Shown piece by piece: positions 18,811 through 27,283 of a stretch of 64,000 nt of DNA. Location of the stretch: NCBI RefSeq assembly GCF_902497745.1, contig NZ_CABVHJ010000002.1:460284-524283 (forward strand). The letters run 5' to 3'. Source of the stretch: Pseudomonas fluorescens. GTDB taxonomy: Bacteria; Pseudomonadota; Gammaproteobacteria; Pseudomonadales; Pseudomonadaceae. A program made the translations under genes and the position numbers. Position 1 is the first letter of the stretch. Each line of letters opens with the position of its first letter. The notes beneath the pieces are model-generated. The model was not told the DNA's origin and did not search any database. It saw nothing but the letters and a program-made list of their open reading frames with translations.

Positions 18811-20505
18811 TTAGAAGCGCGTGTTGATCTCAAGCTGCAAGACGTCGATGTCGAACGGCGCGCCGTACACCGCTTCGGTACTCATCCAGCGACCGGTGGC
18901 GTAAACGTTTTTCGCCAGACCGTAGTTGCCGCCGATGAAATAACCCTTGGCGTTGGTGCCGCCGAGGTGGAACGACGAATCGTTGAAACCGTCCGGCAAG
19001 GCATCAGGCTGGATGTATTTGTAGCCGGCAAACATGTTCCAGTCGCCCTGCTTTTTCAGGTCCAGCGCGCTGCCGAGGGTGAACTGCACCATCCACGCAT
19101 TGGCGCCGCTTTCGATGTCGCCGTTGCTATCGAGGTTGTTAACGATCTGCCCGGCCGAGCGCTTGCGCATGTCGCCTTCGTCGTACGCGAGGTTGTGGAT
19201 GTAGTTGCCCTGGCTGCGCAGTTTGAAGTCTTCTGGCAGGTCGGCATCCCACATTACGTTCAAGTCCAGCAGATTGAATTCGGAAGCGAGGCCAACGAAT
19301 TGCGGCTGCGGCGTGGTGGTCGGGTTGAGCGGGTTCGGCGTGATGTCGCGCAGCAGGAACACGCTGTTGCCCTTCTGCATAAACGCTGCTCGGCTGCCAT
19401 CGCTATCACAGCCCGGTGCGCCGGCCCACGGTTCGCAAGGGCTGGAACGCTGGCCCTGAATGTCGTCGAAACGGTAGTACGCCAGTGCACCTTTCAAGCG
19501 GTTGTTGCTGTTGATCGCCCATTTGGCGCCGATCTGCGCGCCGTAAAGCCACTTGTTGTCGCTCTCTTCCTTGTCGAAGCCGTTGCTGCTGGCGGTGTCG
19601 TTGGTGTAGTCCACCGGGAACGCGCCGACGGTGCCGAACACGCCCCAATCGCGATTGAGCTTGTGGTCGAAAATCGCTGCCACACCGTCGAAATTCAAGT
19701 CGTTGGAATAGAGCATGTCGGTGGACATGAACGGGTTGGCAAAGCGCCCGCCGGTCAGGGTCAGCTCATCCGTGGGCTTCCAGTTCAGGTAGCCCTGGTC
19801 GAGCCAGATATCCTTCTTGGCGAAACCGCCGCCGAGGTTTTGCGTGGTCGACACCGGGTTGTTGTCCGAACCGGTGCCGATACGAATACCGGCGGTCCAT
19901 TGCGGCGAAATCTCTGCTTTCATGCCCAGCCGTGCGCGGATGCGGAACTGGTTGGTACGGTCTTCGCGAGTATTGAGCAACGGCGGTAGATTGGTGCTGC
20001 TGTTCGGATTGACGTCGTACGGGCCGTTGTTGAGCTTGGCGAAGTCGACGATCTCGTTGCTGTTGCTGTCCGAGTAGTAGCGCGATTCGTTGCGCAGGCG
20101 AATGTCGCCGTCGAAACTGATGCGCGCAGCCCATTCCGGGAAGCTGTTGGGCGCGGCCCAGTTTTCCTGTTTGGCGGTGGCCATGACTTCGGCTTTGACC
20201 TGGTCGCGGATCTGGTCACGCACCGCCGCCGGCACATATTGCACGCGGACATCGCCCGGCGCGGCTACGGGTCCGGCGGCTACGGCAGTGGATGCGGCAG
20301 CCTGTTTGGCCTGAGCCGCTTCGTTCTGCGCCTGTGCGATCAGCGCGTCAGCCTTGTCCTGTTTCAGAATGCCCTGCTCGACCAGCAAGCGGATCAGATT
20401 GATCGTGGCGTTCTCCGAGGGCGCAGGCGCTGCCACGGCCTGACCGACCAGGGTCGCAATGACCATGCCGACCGCCAGGGACAATCGATTCACGTTGGAA
20501 ATCAT
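18811..20505 (-). CDS. Putative outer-membrane porin with coiled-coil N-terminus
   Basis: A 564-residue outer-membrane beta-barrel of the putative porin family. It has a signal peptide (LSLAVGMVIATLVGQAVAAPA) and a helical segment (residues 30-120: LIRLLVEQGILKQDKADALIAQAQNEAAQAKQ). A long barrel follows with aromatic girdles (FRIRARLGMKAEISPQWTAGIRIGTG; LTLTGGRFANPF; RLKGALAYYRFD) and a C-terminal Phe (LQLEINTRF), the barrel-assembly signal. I chose ATG 20505 over GTG 20511 because AGGAG is then ten bases upstream. It sits between the coiled-coil and TonB genes. Confidence 0.85.
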   Translation of the reverse strand: MISNVNRLSLAVGMVIATLVGQAVAAPAPSENATINLIRLLVEQGILKQDKADALIAQAQNEAAQAKQAAASTAVAAGPVAAPGDVRVQYVPAAVRDQIRDQVKAEVMATAKQENWAAPNSFPEWAARISFDGDIRLRNESRYYSDSNSNEIVDFAKLNNGPYDVNPNSSTNLPPLLNTREDRTNQFRIRARLGMKAEISPQWTAGIRIGTGSDNNPVSTTQNLGGGFAKKDIWLDQGYLNWKPTDELTLTGGRFANPFMSTDMLYSNDLNFDGVAAIFDHKLNRDWGVFGTVGAFPVDYTNDTASSNGFDKEESDNKWLYGAQIGAKWAINSNNRLKGALAYYRFDDIQGQRSSPCEPWAGAPGCDSDGSRAAFMQKGNSVFLLRDITPNPLNPTTTPQPQFVGLASEFNLLDLNVMWDADLPEDFKLRSQGNYIHNLAYDEGDMRKRSAGQIVNNLDSNGDIESGANAWMVQFTLGSALDLKKQGDWNMFAGYKYIQPDALPDGFNDSSFHLGGTNAKGYFIGGNYGLAKNVYATGRWMSTEAVYGAPFDIDVLQLEINTRF

Positions 20506-20544
20506 CTGCACACAACTCCTTTTGGCAAAGCGTAAATAAGTGAA

Positions 20545-21249
20545 TTAACCCGGACGCCGCCCTTGCAGGGACAGGCGCACAGGCAAAGTGATGGAGGCCG
20601 GTGGCCGTTCGCTCAGCGCTGGGGCACCGCGCAACGCCGCCAGCACCTGGGTATCGATTTCGGGGTTGCCGCTGGACTTGATCAGCTCGACCCGGGTGAT
20701 CTCGCCAACGCTGCTCAGCCAGACATCGGCCTGCAGCGAAAACGCGAGGTTGCGCAGCTCGGGGTTCTCGCGCAGCAAACGCTGGAAGGTGAACGCCAGA
20801 AACTGGCTGTACGTCCCGGTGCCCAGACGCCCGCCGCCGGTCCCGGCCATGCCGCCACCCTTGCCCGCGCCGATGTTGAAGGCGTCGTTGCCGCTTTGCG
20901 CGTCGCCGTCCATTTGCATCGGGTTGGCCAGATCATCCGCCGGCGATGGCGGCGCTTCTTCCTCGGGCTTGACCTCTTCCGGTTCGGGGGTTGGCTCGGG
21001 CTCGACGACTTTCTCTTCCACCGGGGTTTCCGGCTCCGGCGGTTTTTCCGGCGGCGGAGGTGGCGGTGGCGGCAACGGAATGATCGTCGGCACCTTCGGC
21101 GCTTCGCGGCGGATGCCGCTCATGTCGTTGGCCCACTGCCACAGGAACCACGCGGCGAGCGCGCCGATCAGCAATCCGGCGCCCCACTTCGCATAACGCA
21201 GCGCTGGTTTTTTCACCGGCAGCGGCTCGATCGGGAGTTGTGCGGTCAT
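20545..21249 (-). CDS. tonB: TonB-like energy transducer
   Basis: A 234-residue inner-membrane protein. An uncleaved N-terminal helix (residues 20-42, WGAGLLIGALAAWFLWQWAND) leads to a Pro/Glu linker (PPPPPPPPEKPPEPETP... residues 58-105), a Gly-rich turn (GAGKGGGMAGTGGGRLG), and a C-terminal TonB-like domain (LQADVWLSSVGEITRVELIKSSGNPEIDTQVLAALRG). It should couple the ExbBD proton channel to an outer-membrane partner. Its dedicated ExbB and ExbD are the next two genes upstream, with only a three-base gap to ExbD. Confidence 0.85.
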   Translation of the reverse strand: MTAQLPIEPLPVKKPALRYAKWGAGLLIGALAAWFLWQWANDMSGIRREAPKVPTIIPLPPPPPPPPEKPPEPETPVEEKVVEPEPTPEPEEVKPEEEAPPSPADDLANPMQMDGDAQSGNDAFNIGAGKGGGMAGTGGGRLGTGTYSQFLAFTFQRLLRENPELRNLAFSLQADVWLSSVGEITRVELIKSSGNPEIDTQVLAALRGAPALSERPPASITLPVRLSLQGRRPG

Positions 21250-21252
21250 GAC

Positions 21253-21678
21253 TCAGCCCTGACTCGGTTTGCCGGTCACAAGACCGACCTGGGACAGTTC
21301 GAGCCGGCGCAACAGATCCAGCACTTCAATGACTTTCTGGTATTGCACCGTCGCATCGCCGCGCACGATCACCGGGAAATCCGGGCTCTGCGCTTTCTCG
21401 ATGCGCAGGCGTTCCTCCAGTTCAGCCAATGTCACCGGATAGGCGTCGAGGAACACCTGGCCGCCGTCGTTGACCGAAATTGCCTTGGTCTTGGCCTCGG
21501 ACAGCGACACCGAGGCGCTGGCCTTGGGCAGGTTGATCTGGATCCCGGAGACCTGCGCAGTGGCGGTGAGGATGAACATCACCAGCACCACCATCAGCAC
21601 GTCGACCAGCGGGGTGATGTTAATGCTGTCCACCGCGGCATCTTCGTCATCGTCGTGGGAGGCATTTACAGACGCCAT
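21253..21678 (-). CDS. exbD: ExbD/TolR family biopolymer transporter
   Basis: A 141-residue ExbD/TolR protein. It has one N-terminal helix carrying the essential Asp (INITPLVDVLMVVLVMFILTA, Asp about residue 27) and a periplasmic domain (INLPKASASVSLSEAKTKAISVNDGGQVFLD). It forms the proton channel with the ExbB-like domain encoded just upstream (11-base gap) and drives the TonB encoded downstream. Confidence 0.9.
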   Translation of the reverse strand: MASVNASHDDDEDAAVDSINITPLVDVLMVVLVMFILTATAQVSGIQINLPKASASVSLSEAKTKAISVNDGGQVFLDAYPVTLAELEERLRIEKAQSPDFPVIVRGDATVQYQKVIEVLDLLRRLELSQVGLVTGKPSQG

Positions 21679-21689
21679 GTCAGTGCTCC

Positions 21690-23486
21690 TCAGGCCGGTA
21701 CGGAGTGGTTGGCGTGATGGCCGCGATGCGACGTCTCACTGAACTGACTCTCGCCGTGCATCTCCGCCAGACGGGTGATGAACTCGTCGACGAACACGCG
21801 CATGTCAGCGCTGACTTCCTTGTTGCGGGTGATCAGGCGGTTGTAGCCAAACAGCGCCGGGATCGCGACGAACAGGCCCATTGCCGTGGCCAACAACGCG
21901 GCGGCCATACCGGGAGCAATGGCGTTGATGTTGACGTCGCCGGCCATCGCCGTGCCGAGGAACACCACCATGATCCCCAACACGGTGCCGAGCAGGCCGA
22001 TGTACGGGCCACCGGCGATGGCGTTGGACAGAGTCGAGAGTTTCGAGCTGAGTTGCTGGTTTTCGCGGGTGCGCACACCGTCCATGGAGCAGCGAATGGC
22101 TTCGATGGTCGCCGCTGAAACCGACGAGGTATCAGCGCCCTGCTCGCGGCGGGTGCGGATCTCTTTCACCGCCACCAGGTACAGGCGCCACAGCGACGAA
22201 TGCTGCAAACGTTGGGCGAGCTGCGCGTCGTCGGCAAACATCTCCAGACGTGTGCCGACCTTGGCGAACTGCACGCGGAAGTCTTCGTTGGCGGCAGACA
22301 CGCGGCTGAGGCTGCGGTTCTTGCGCAGCATGATGATCCACGACTGGAACATCATCAGCACCAGCACGGCGATGATCACCCAGGCGTCGATTGGCACGGC
22401 GTTGAGCAGGAAGCCGAGGCTGCCGAAACCGAACCCGGATTGCTCTTCATCGACGCCGTAAGCGACCAGTTTCGACTCGGCGCCTTGCGAGGTGGCGTCG
22501 GCCAGCAACAGCGCTGCCGGGCGTGACACCTTCGACAGGCGCAATTCATCGATAGCGCCCACAAACGGCTGGAACGGACCTTCGTGCACGTCAGCGCCGA
22601 TGGCCATGACCGAGTTGAAGGCCGGCATCGCCTGAGCGAGCGTGGCAGCTTCGCGACCGTTGATGAACAGGGTCACTTTCGAGCCTTCAGCGGTCAGTGC
22701 GACATGTTGCCATTGGCCCGGATTCAGCGCTTGTGTGGCAACAGCACGTTGGCCATCGATTTCTACAAACGGCACACCTTGGTTGGCGCCGATCAGCAAA
22801 CTGTTGGCGCCCTCACGACGGGCGAGAATCAGTTGCTCGCCACTAGCCTGATCCAGACGCAGCCAGGCACTGAAGGTAAACGCGCTGCCCGCGTTGTGTT
22901 GCAGCGAAGGACTGGCCGGCAGCAACAACGGCTGGCCGCTGAACTGCAAGGCGCGCCCTACTACGCCGTCAATCGCCGCACCGGTGGCGCTTTGCGCAGT
23001 GTTGCCGTAAGCGGTGGTGTCTTTGGCCGGGGTGCCGGTGGCGCCATCGAAGTGATACAGCGCGGTGTAATTCGGATCGAAGGTCAGTTGGCCGTTGCCA
23101 GTCGCCGGGGCCTTCTGATTGCCGTAATACATCCAGATGTCCTGGCGCTGACCGCCCTCGACATTCGGCACATCGACCCAGATCAACGCCATGCCCATCA
23201 GCGCATCGAAGCTTTCGATCTGGTGGTTGAGCACGGTTTTGTCATCGGCGGCGACGAAACGCAGATCAGAGCCGTCCTCTTTCACGCCATCGAAGGTGAA
23301 ATTGCCGGTGTGCAGGCGCACCAGCAGCGCGGTGCGGCCGAGGGCCTGATTGATCGCCGCGCCTTGTGGCGTGGTGTCGACGGCGATCTGTTTGCGGTAG
23401 TGCCAGTCGTCCTGCCACCAGGCCTGAGCTGTGGCCGGGAGCACGAAGCCCAGGCAGATCAACAACGAAAGAATGAGGCGCTGCAT
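21690..23486 (-). CDS. exbB: DUF2341-LamG-ExbB/TolQ fusion protein
   Basis: A 598-residue three-part protein. A signal peptide (LILSLLICLGFVLPATAQA) is followed by a DUF2341 domain (residues 22-125, WWQDDWHYRKQIAVDT ... IWMYYGNQKAP). Then comes a LamG/concanavalin-like jelly roll (130-330, YTALYHFDGATGTPAKDTT; AFTFSAWLRLD; WQHVALTAEGSKVTLFINGREA). The C-terminus is a complete ExbB/TolQ channel with three helices (WVIIAVLVLMMFQSWIIML; GPYIGLLGTVLGIMVVFLG; AALLATAMGLFVAIPALFGYN). So the channel carries a periplasmic carbohydrate- or protein-binding head of about 330 residues, much larger than normal ExbB (about 240 in all). It resembles ExbB2 (PA0693) of P. aeruginosa from memory. Confidence 0.9.
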   Translation of the reverse strand: MQRLILSLLICLGFVLPATAQAWWQDDWHYRKQIAVDTTPQGAAINQALGRTALLVRLHTGNFTFDGVKEDGSDLRFVAADDKTVLNHQIESFDALMGMALIWVDVPNVEGGQRQDIWMYYGNQKAPATGNGQLTFDPNYTALYHFDGATGTPAKDTTAYGNTAQSATGAAIDGVVGRALQFSGQPLLLPASPSLQHNAGSAFTFSAWLRLDQASGEQLILARREGANSLLIGANQGVPFVEIDGQRAVATQALNPGQWQHVALTAEGSKVTLFINGREAATLAQAMPAFNSVMAIGADVHEGPFQPFVGAIDELRLSKVSRPAALLLADATSQGAESKLVAYGVDEEQSGFGFGSLGFLLNAVPIDAWVIIAVLVLMMFQSWIIMLRKNRSLSRVSAANEDFRVQFAKVGTRLEMFADDAQLAQRLQHSSLWRLYLVAVKEIRTRREQGADTSSVSAATIEAIRCSMDGVRTRENQQLSSKLSTLSNAIAGGPYIGLLGTVLGIMVVFLGTAMAGDVNINAIAPGMAAALLATAMGLFVAIPALFGYNRLITRNKEVSADMRVFVDEFITRLAEMHGESQFSETSHRGHHANHSVPA

Positions 23487-23498
23487 GAACGTGCTCCT

Positions 23499-25097
23499 TT
23501 AAAAAGTGGCTTGAAGGTTGAAATGCAGGCGCGATTCCTGCTTCGAGGTATTCGGCCCTTCGAGTAGCGGGTAGCCCCAGTCGAGGCTGCCAGACAGCCA
23601 TTTGCTCAGGCTGGCGCGGGTGCCGAGGCCGACGCTGGCCAGGGCGTAATTGGCGTCCTGATCCGGCAGTTCGTCGCGCAGATACAGTTGCGCGCCTTCG
23701 GCAAAGGCATAGAAGCGCCAGTCCTGCATCCACGTGCCGGCGTACTTGGCCAGTGACGGCGTGCGCAGTTCCTGGCTGAGCAGCAAGCCGTCATCGCCGG
23801 TGCGTTCGGCAGCCAGATATCCGCGGACTGAAGTGGCGCCACCGGCGGAGAATTGCTCGTTGGAAACCAGCGGCCCGGACGCGAGTTGGAACGCTGCTTT
23901 GCTTGCGCTCTGCCAGTCGCTGTCGAAGGTCCAGGTGTAATTGGTGTCGCCCTTGAGCACGGCGAAACTCGGTTTGGCGCGGTAGCGTTTGTAGTCGAAA
24001 TCTTCGTCGGAACTGCCGTAGCCGAAGATGCTGCGGGTGGCGGCGACCAGGCTCAGACCCAGGCCGAGCTGGCTTTTTTCGGTGTAGCGATAGCCGTTGT
24101 AGGCGAAGGTGAACGGCGCGTATTGCAGTGGGACCTTGTCGCTCTCGCCCGACAGGGTCAGGCGTTCGTCGAAGTCCTTGAAGTCGATGCCGGCCGACAG
24201 CGAGTTCGACCAGTTGCCGCTCGACGGCAGCGTGTAAATCGCCGACACGCCGTAGCTGTGGCCCTTGCCCAGCACGTTGCTGCCGCCGATGGTGGCGACG
24301 TTGCTGTCGGACTGGTAACCGGAGAACTGCACGCTCCAGCGATCGGTCAGCGGCGCGGTGTAGGAGCCGGACCAGACCTTGGCGTTATCGGTTTCCTGCG
24401 GCGCAGTGAAGAACGTCAGGTTGACGCTATGGCCGAGTTGCCAGAGGTTGTTGTAGCCGAGACTGGTGACCGTGCGCAGCTTTTCCGTGTCGGCGCTGTA
24501 ATCGTTGTTGAGGCCAACACTGGCGGTCCATGGGTTCTGGTCTTCGACCTGCAAATCGACGTCCATGGTGCCGGGGCGCTGACCTTCGCGCACCAGCGGC
24601 ATCACTTGCCGGCCCGGGGTTTTGTTCAGCTGCGCGAGTTCGCCCTGGACCTTGGCGAAATCCGGCACCTCGCCTTCCTTCAGCGCCGGAACGTCGTCGC
24701 GGATGTCCAGCGGCGAATAGTGTTTGGCACCGACCACACGCACGCGGCCGACCTTGGTTTCGCTGACTTGCAGATAGACGATGCCGTCAGCCACCGCTTG
24801 CTCTGGCAACTCGACGAACACTGATTGGTAGCCACGTTCCTGATAGGCCTTTTGCAACGCGTCTCGCGCGCCTTCGATATCGCTGAGGGCTTTTTGCGGG
24901 CCGAGAAACGGGTACACCGCCTCTTCAATCGCCCGCGCATCGAGCACCGTGTTGCCGCGCACGAAGTACTCGTTGACGTCGACCAGACGCTGCGCCGCTG
25001 CGTTTTCGGCGGCCTCCTCGGCCAATGCCGGCTGCGCGCCCGCCGTCACTAGCAGCCAGCCCCACAGCGCCAGCCGTGACTTGAAAATCGGTTCCAC
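23499..25097 (-). CDS. pdtB: TpsB/FhaC-type outer-membrane two-partner secretion transporter
   Basis: About 532 residues from a GTG at 25097, which begins a good signal peptide (KSRLALWGWLLVTAGAQPALA). POTRA repeats occupy residues about 35-190 (VNEYFVRGNTVLDARAIEEAVYPFL; GRVRVVGAKHYSPLDIRDDVPAL; VDLQVEDQNPWTASVGLNND). A 16-strand-type barrel follows with the conserved VRGY element (GGATSVRGYLAAERTGDDG) and C-terminal Phe (LHFNLQATF). TpsB proteins export one large TpsA substrate across the outer membrane. No TpsA gene lies on either side. The name pdtB rests on remembered synteny with P. aeruginosa PA0692 and needs checking. Confidence 0.85.
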   Translation of the reverse strand: MEPIFKSRLALWGWLLVTAGAQPALAEEAAENAAAQRLVDVNEYFVRGNTVLDARAIEEAVYPFLGPQKALSDIEGARDALQKAYQERGYQSVFVELPEQAVADGIVYLQVSETKVGRVRVVGAKHYSPLDIRDDVPALKEGEVPDFAKVQGELAQLNKTPGRQVMPLVREGQRPGTMDVDLQVEDQNPWTASVGLNNDYSADTEKLRTVTSLGYNNLWQLGHSVNLTFFTAPQETDNAKVWSGSYTAPLTDRWSVQFSGYQSDSNVATIGGSNVLGKGHSYGVSAIYTLPSSGNWSNSLSAGIDFKDFDERLTLSGESDKVPLQYAPFTFAYNGYRYTEKSQLGLGLSLVAATRSIFGYGSSDEDFDYKRYRAKPSFAVLKGDTNYTWTFDSDWQSASKAAFQLASGPLVSNEQFSAGGATSVRGYLAAERTGDDGLLLSQELRTPSLAKYAGTWMQDWRFYAFAEGAQLYLRDELPDQDANYALASVGLGTRASLSKWLSGSLDWGYPLLEGPNTSKQESRLHFNLQATF

Positions 25098-25156
25098 ACT
25101 ACCCCCTGAATTCGCGATGACCTGTTGGCGCCTCGGCGCCTTGTGTGTTGCCGCTG

Positions 25157-25768
25157 TTAGTTGCTGACGTGCGGGGCGCAGGCGTGCTTGCCCAGCCACG
25201 TGTGCAAAAGCGCGAAGTTCAGCGAGAACTCGGGCATTTGCAGCAACGCGCCGCAGAACACTTCGCCGATGATTTTTTGAATGAGCAGCACCGCACGAGG
25301 CTCGTTGAGCAACGTGGCGATGTCGCGACTGAGGGCGTTGAAGCTCCAGACTTTCTGGTTCAGACCGAGGCCGACGAACCAGCGGAACAGCAGGTTGTAA
25401 TTGAGTTGTTCGTAGAGCTGCTGCTCGCTGGGCACCGAATACAGCAGTTGCAGGAGCAGGATGTGCATCACCGTTTGCGCGGGGATCAGCATGCCCGGCT
25501 CGGCATTGAGGTCGTGCAGGAGCTCGCGGTGGGCGTCGAGCAAGTCGTCGATCTGCGGGCGCAGCAACACCAGCGAATGGCCCGGCGGAATGTAGCTGGA
25601 GACCTCTTTCAAGGCGCCTTGCCAGTCATCCTGCGAGACGATCCAGACCCACGGCGCGCCGTAGCGATACACCGAAACCGGCTTCTTGCGCGCGGCTTCG
25701 ACGATCTTCGACAGGCGTTGATCGAGTTCCTGCATGCCCACTTTCGAGTAGCGTTCCATAGTCCCCAT
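25157..25768 (-). CDS. Phd-antitoxin-like / IS5 transposase N-domain (DUF772) fusion, probable regulator
   Basis: A 203-residue protein with two recognisable parts. Residues 1-50 (YSKVGMQELDQRLSKIVEAARKKPVSVYRYGAPWVWIVSQDDW) resemble the Phd/YefM DNA-binding antitoxin fold. Residues 120-175 (SEQQLYEQLNYNLLFRWFVGL then NQKVWSFNALSRDIATLL) match the DUF772 N-terminal domain of IS4/IS5-type transposases. The DDE catalytic domain is absent and no IS inverted repeats flank the gene. It is the first gene of the envelope operon, about 60 bases before the TpsB start. A domesticated DNA-binding protein that controls the operon is my inference; P. aeruginosa phdA (PA0691) appears to be the counterpart. 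The start could also be the ATG at 25759. Confidence 0.75.
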   Translation of the reverse strand: MGTMERYSKVGMQELDQRLSKIVEAARKKPVSVYRYGAPWVWIVSQDDWQGALKEVSSYIPPGHSLVLLRPQIDDLLDAHRELLHDLNAEPGMLIPAQTVMHILLLQLLYSVPSEQQLYEQLNYNLLFRWFVGLGLNQKVWSFNALSRDIATLLNEPRAVLLIQKIIGEVFCGALLQMPEFSLNFALLHTWLGKHACAPHVSN

Positions 25769-25907
25769 TGCCTCACTCCCGGCGTCCCGCCTCGGCTTGT
25801 GAAAAGCGCCCCGTAGGGCCCCTCAAGCGCGTTACATAGGCATGACCGGACTGGCGATGTGCTACCGAACTTTTGTCATAAAAGCTTCATTACCGGGTGG
25901 GGATCAA

Positions 25908-25991
25908 GATCAAAAGATCGCAGCCTGCGGCAGCTCCTACATTGAAATGCGATCCCATGTAGGAGCTGCCGCAGGCTGCGATCTTTTGATC
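25908..25991. repeat. REP-type inverted repeat (GATCAAAAGATCGCAGCC class)
   Basis: Two nearly perfect inverted arms, GATCAAAAGATCGCAGCCTG...GCAGCTCCTAC and GTAGGAGCTGCCGCAGGCTG...CTTTTGATC, around a 15-bp centre. It lies between the DSD1 gene end and the promoter region of the envelope operon and is the clean counterpart of 301-404. Confidence 0.88.
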
Positions 25992-25999
25992 TTTGCTGT

Positions 26000-27283
26000 T
26001 CAGGAGTAAACGGGCCAGGTGTCGACTATTTTGCCGCTGCGCACGGCCAGCAGGTCGCCGAATTGCAGCAGTACGGCTTCGGTCTGGGTCGGGCGCAGGA
26101 AGACTTGATCTTCTACGGTCAGGCCGACGGCGTTGGAGCCATTGATCATCTCTTGATTGGAGCTGCGTCCGTAGACGCTGTTGCTCTGTAAACCCTGGGG
26201 CGATTCGCACTCGGCCATCCAGTTACCGCCGTAGATGAAATAGGTCTGGCGCTGATTCTGGTCCCACCACGAAAACAGCTTCGATTTGCCATCCAGCGCC
26301 GGGATATTCACTGCGCCGGTGCTTTTTAAAACTGGCGTGGCGATGTAGGTCGCAGGGACGTGTTCGGTGAGCGATGGCAAATCGTAGTGCGTCGGTTTGA
26401 GCATCGCCGTGCCTACCGAAACCTCGGTGCTGAGCTTTTCGTTTTCATGCATGCGGTAACTCGGACTGCCAGCGGTGTTCAGACACAGGCCGGCATGCCA
26501 CAACGCGGGGAACTGCTGCCGGGTGAAATCGACACAGCGCTGATAAATCACCATGACCTTGGCGAACAGTTCTTCCGGCGAGCCAAGAATCCCCGGCACC
26601 CCCATGCCGACGAACGGGTCGTAACCCATAAACCCCGCGAACTCCAGATGCTGCGGGTTGGCGCTGATCAGCGTGAGCATCTGCCCCAGCACCTGCTCAT
26701 CACTGACCCCGCCACGATGCAGGCCGACATCCAGCTCGATGTTGATGCGCATCCGTGTGCCCAAACCCTGCGCCAACGCAAGGTATTGCTGCAGACGTTC
26801 GGGACCGTTGAGCAACCATTGCAGTTGTTTCGCAGGATCGAACGGGCCTTTGTGGGATTGATAAAACAGCTCTGCCGAACGCACCGGCAATGGCTTGCCG
26901 AGCAGAATGTCGGACTGCGGAAAAACCTGTGCATCGTGATTGAGAAACGGCTGATGAAACGACATCAATTTTTGCGTCCCGGCACGTTGGCCGATGTAGC
27001 TCAACAGTCCCGGTGACGGCAGCGACTTCTCCACCAGACGCAATTGTTTGCCGCCGCGCTTGACCGATTGCATCACCACATCGATGTTGTGATCGAGCCG
27101 ATCGAGATCGATCAGCAGCACCGGGCGCATTGGGCCGTTTTCCTTTAACTCTTTGTTCAGTGCGCGGAAATATTCGCTGTACGGCGCACCGCGGTCGCCC
27201 GGCCGCAGCCACGCTCCAGCCCCCACCAACAACACACCGACACCCAGCGTACCCAGTAGAAAATTGCGTCGATTGACCGCCAT
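26000..27283 (-). CDS. Exported DSD1-family PLP-dependent enzyme (alanine racemase N-terminal fold)
   Basis: A 427-residue protein. It begins MAVNRRNFLLGTLGVGVLLVGAG, a twin-arginine-like signal. The fold is that of D-threonine aldolase / D-serine dehydratase-like enzymes: PVLLIDLDRLDHNIDVV, a PLP-lysine candidate in LRLVEKSLPSPGLL, RMRINIELDVGLHRGGV, and a C-terminal domain with AVGLTVEDQVFLRPTQTEAVLLQFGDLLAVRSG. The reaction is probably cleavage or dehydration of a D-hydroxy amino acid outside the cytoplasm. Its ATG shares one base with the stop of the upstream oxidase (TGATG), so the two are coupled. The frame is open to 27523, but that part overlaps the oxidase and lacks similarity. Confidence 0.82.
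   Translation of the reverse strand: MAVNRRNFLLGTLGVGVLLVGAGAWLRPGDRGAPYSEYFRALNKELKENGPMRPVLLIDLDRLDHNIDVVMQSVKRGGKQLRLVEKSLPSPGLLSYIGQRAGTQKLMSFHQPFLNHDAQVFPQSDILLGKPLPVRSAELFYQSHKGPFDPAKQLQWLLNGPERLQQYLALAQGLGTRMRINIELDVGLHRGGVSDEQVLGQMLTLISANPQHLEFAGFMGYDPFVGMGVPGILGSPEELFAKVMVIYQRCVDFTRQQFPALWHAGLCLNTAGSPSYRMHENEKLSTEVSVGTAMLKPTHYDLPSLTEHVPATYIATPVLKSTGAVNIPALDGKSKLFSWWDQNQRQTYFIYGGNWMAECESPQGLQSNSVYGRSSNQEMINGSNAVGLTVEDQVFLRPTQTEAVLLQFGDLLAVRSGKIVDTWPVYS

Noticed and set aside
23853..24824. A 323-codon plus-strand frame opposite TpsB
   Set aside because: It mirrors the codon pattern of a well-defined outer-membrane transporter and has no recognisable motif.
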